This document shows, piece after piece, positions 48,003 through 48,817 of a DNA stretch of 48,817 bases. The notes beneath the pieces are model-generated. The model was not told the origin of the DNA. It did not search any database and saw only the letters and a program-made list of their open reading frames with translations. Each line of letters opens with the position of its first letter. Within the stretch, counting starts at the first letter, position 1. Position numbers and translations under genes: made by a program. This stretch comes from Tritrichomonas musculus (taxonomy: Eukaryota; Parabasalia; Tritrichomonadida; Tritrichomonadidae): NCBI GenBank assembly GCA_039105265.1, contig JAPFFF010000115.1:1-48817 (forward strand), read 5' to 3'.

Positions 48003-48250
48003 GCTGATCTTCTTAATTCATTTGTATTATTTAATTATATAATGCATTTTTTCTTTTATAATAAAAAATGTCGCTCTTTTCTTTCAATCCTATTGATTTT
48101 GTTACTTTTATTAATATTCAATCATTTAGACTTTTATAATTTTATAATAATAAAAATATTAAATTAATTTAATTAAAATATTATCATGTTTTTATTAAAT
48201 TACAATTTTTTTTGTTGTTGAATAAAGTTAAAAATCAATTACAGAGGAAT

Positions 48251-48817
48251 TTAGTCGACTTCTTCAACACGTGGTCCACTGTGTCCTCCTGGTGATCCAC
48301 CTGCAGCTCCACCTGATCCACCTTGGTTGAACATGTTTGGATCAATTCCACCTGGCATTCCGCCTGGACCTCCTGCTGATCCTCCTGGGGCAGCACCTTG
48401 GTATGCACGTTGCATAATTGGCATTAATTTGCTTTCAAGTTCTTTTTGCTTGCTTTCAAATTCTGAAACTTCGGCATCTTGATGTGCATCAATCCATGCA
48501 AGTGTGTCGTTGATTTCTTTGTTGATCGTGTCCTTATCTGATTGTGGGATTGCGTTGGCGAATTGTTCGTTTGACAATGAGTTACGGACTCCAAAGCAGT
48601 ATCCTTCAAGTGCATTCTTGGCTTCAACTTTCTTACGAACTTCTTCATCTTGTGCTTTGAATTTCTCGGCATCTGCAACCATCTTATCGATATCTGCTTG
48701 TGAAAGACGTCCTTTCTCATTCTTAATTGTGATCTTCTTAACGTTTCCGGTTGATTTATCTTGTGCTGAAACATTCATAATACCATCGGCGTTGACATCA
48801 AATGTAACTTCAATTTG
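48251..48817 (-). CDS. HSP70: Cytosolic HSP70, 3' part (cut by window end)
   Basis: Residues 471-658 and the stop codon of another copy: end of the substrate-binding domain, lid, Gly-rich tail and EEVD. The 5' part lies beyond the window, so this is a clipped gene and not a damaged one. Confidence 0.95.
   Translation of the reverse strand, partial: QIEVTFDVNADGIMNVSAQDKSTGNVKKITIKNEKGRLSQADIDKMVADAEKFKAQDEEVRKKVEAKNALEGYCFGVRNSLSNEQFANAIPQSDKDTINKEINDTLAWIDAHQDAEVSEFESKQKELESKLMPIMQRAYQGAAPGGSAGGPGGMPGGIDPNMFNQGGSGGAAGGSPGGHSGPRVEEVD

Larger units (their letters stand above)
1..48817 (-). repeat. Tandem array of 3.6-kb HSP70 / tRNA-Phe / 5S / 5S units
   Basis: The same unit repeats head to tail across the whole window. 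Successive HSP70 stop codons lie at 2112, 5719, 9325, 12932, 16539, 20069, 23634, 27195, 30479, 33824, 37431, 41037, 44644 and 48251. Clean units are 3607 bp, except two of 3606 bp that have one A fewer in a poly-A run near 8000 and 39720. Units in the noisy middle are 3284-3565 bp. Both window ends fall inside HSP70, so the array is longer than the window. Genes are all co-directional, with nothing else between them. Confidence 0.98.

Noticed and set aside
1-48817. Mobile element, CRISPR or prophage origin of the repeat
   Set aside because: No transposase, integrase, terminal inverted repeats or spacer-repeat pattern; all genes are ordinary eukaryotic housekeeping genes.

Overview
The window is one long head-to-tail tandem array. 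A unit of 3606-3607 bp recurs about 13.5 times and runs off both ends. Every gene lies on the minus strand. Read in the direction of transcription, a unit holds an intronless cytosolic HSP70 gene (658 aa), a tRNA-Phe(GAA) gene, two identical 118-nt 5S rRNA genes 287 bp apart, and an AT-rich promoter stretch that leads into the next HSP70. The window contains 15 HSP70 loci (8 intact, 2 cut by the window ends, 5 disrupted), 14 tRNA-Phe loci and 27 5S loci. No mobile element, CRISPR array, virus-like element or other protein gene was found.

The likely source is a parabasalid protist, probably a trichomonad such as Tritrichomonas. The protein is eukaryotic cytosolic HSP70 (EEVD end, GGMP-type tail) and, as far as I recall, resembles Trichomonas HSP70. 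The gene has no introns. Its start is preceded by TCATTTTTTTA, which matches the trichomonad Inr, with the A 27 nt before the ATG. The stop codon sits inside TAAA, the 3'-processing signal described in trichomonads. Spacers are extremely AT-rich. The assignment is inferred from these traits, not from a database search.

Layout: 1-17716 is clean array (one partial HSP70, four intact copies and the 3' two thirds of a fifth). From about 17717 to 31181 the same unit continues, but with small indels and substitutions spread equally over HSP70, 5S, tRNA and spacers. From 31182 to 48817 the array is clean again (the front of one HSP70 carrying a 257-bp internal deletion, four intact copies, one partial). 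The noisy 13.5 kb looks more like unpolished long-read sequence in a repeat than an evolved pseudogene cluster. The damage ignores gene boundaries, both edges are abrupt, and one noisy copy keeps three silent variants also found in a clean copy.

The biological point of interest is the arrangement itself. A Pol II stress-chaperone gene is locked into a homogenised array with two kinds of Pol III gene, so copy number of HSP70, 5S rRNA and tRNA-Phe rises and falls together. All eight intact HSP70 copies encode the same protein, which points to strong concerted evolution.
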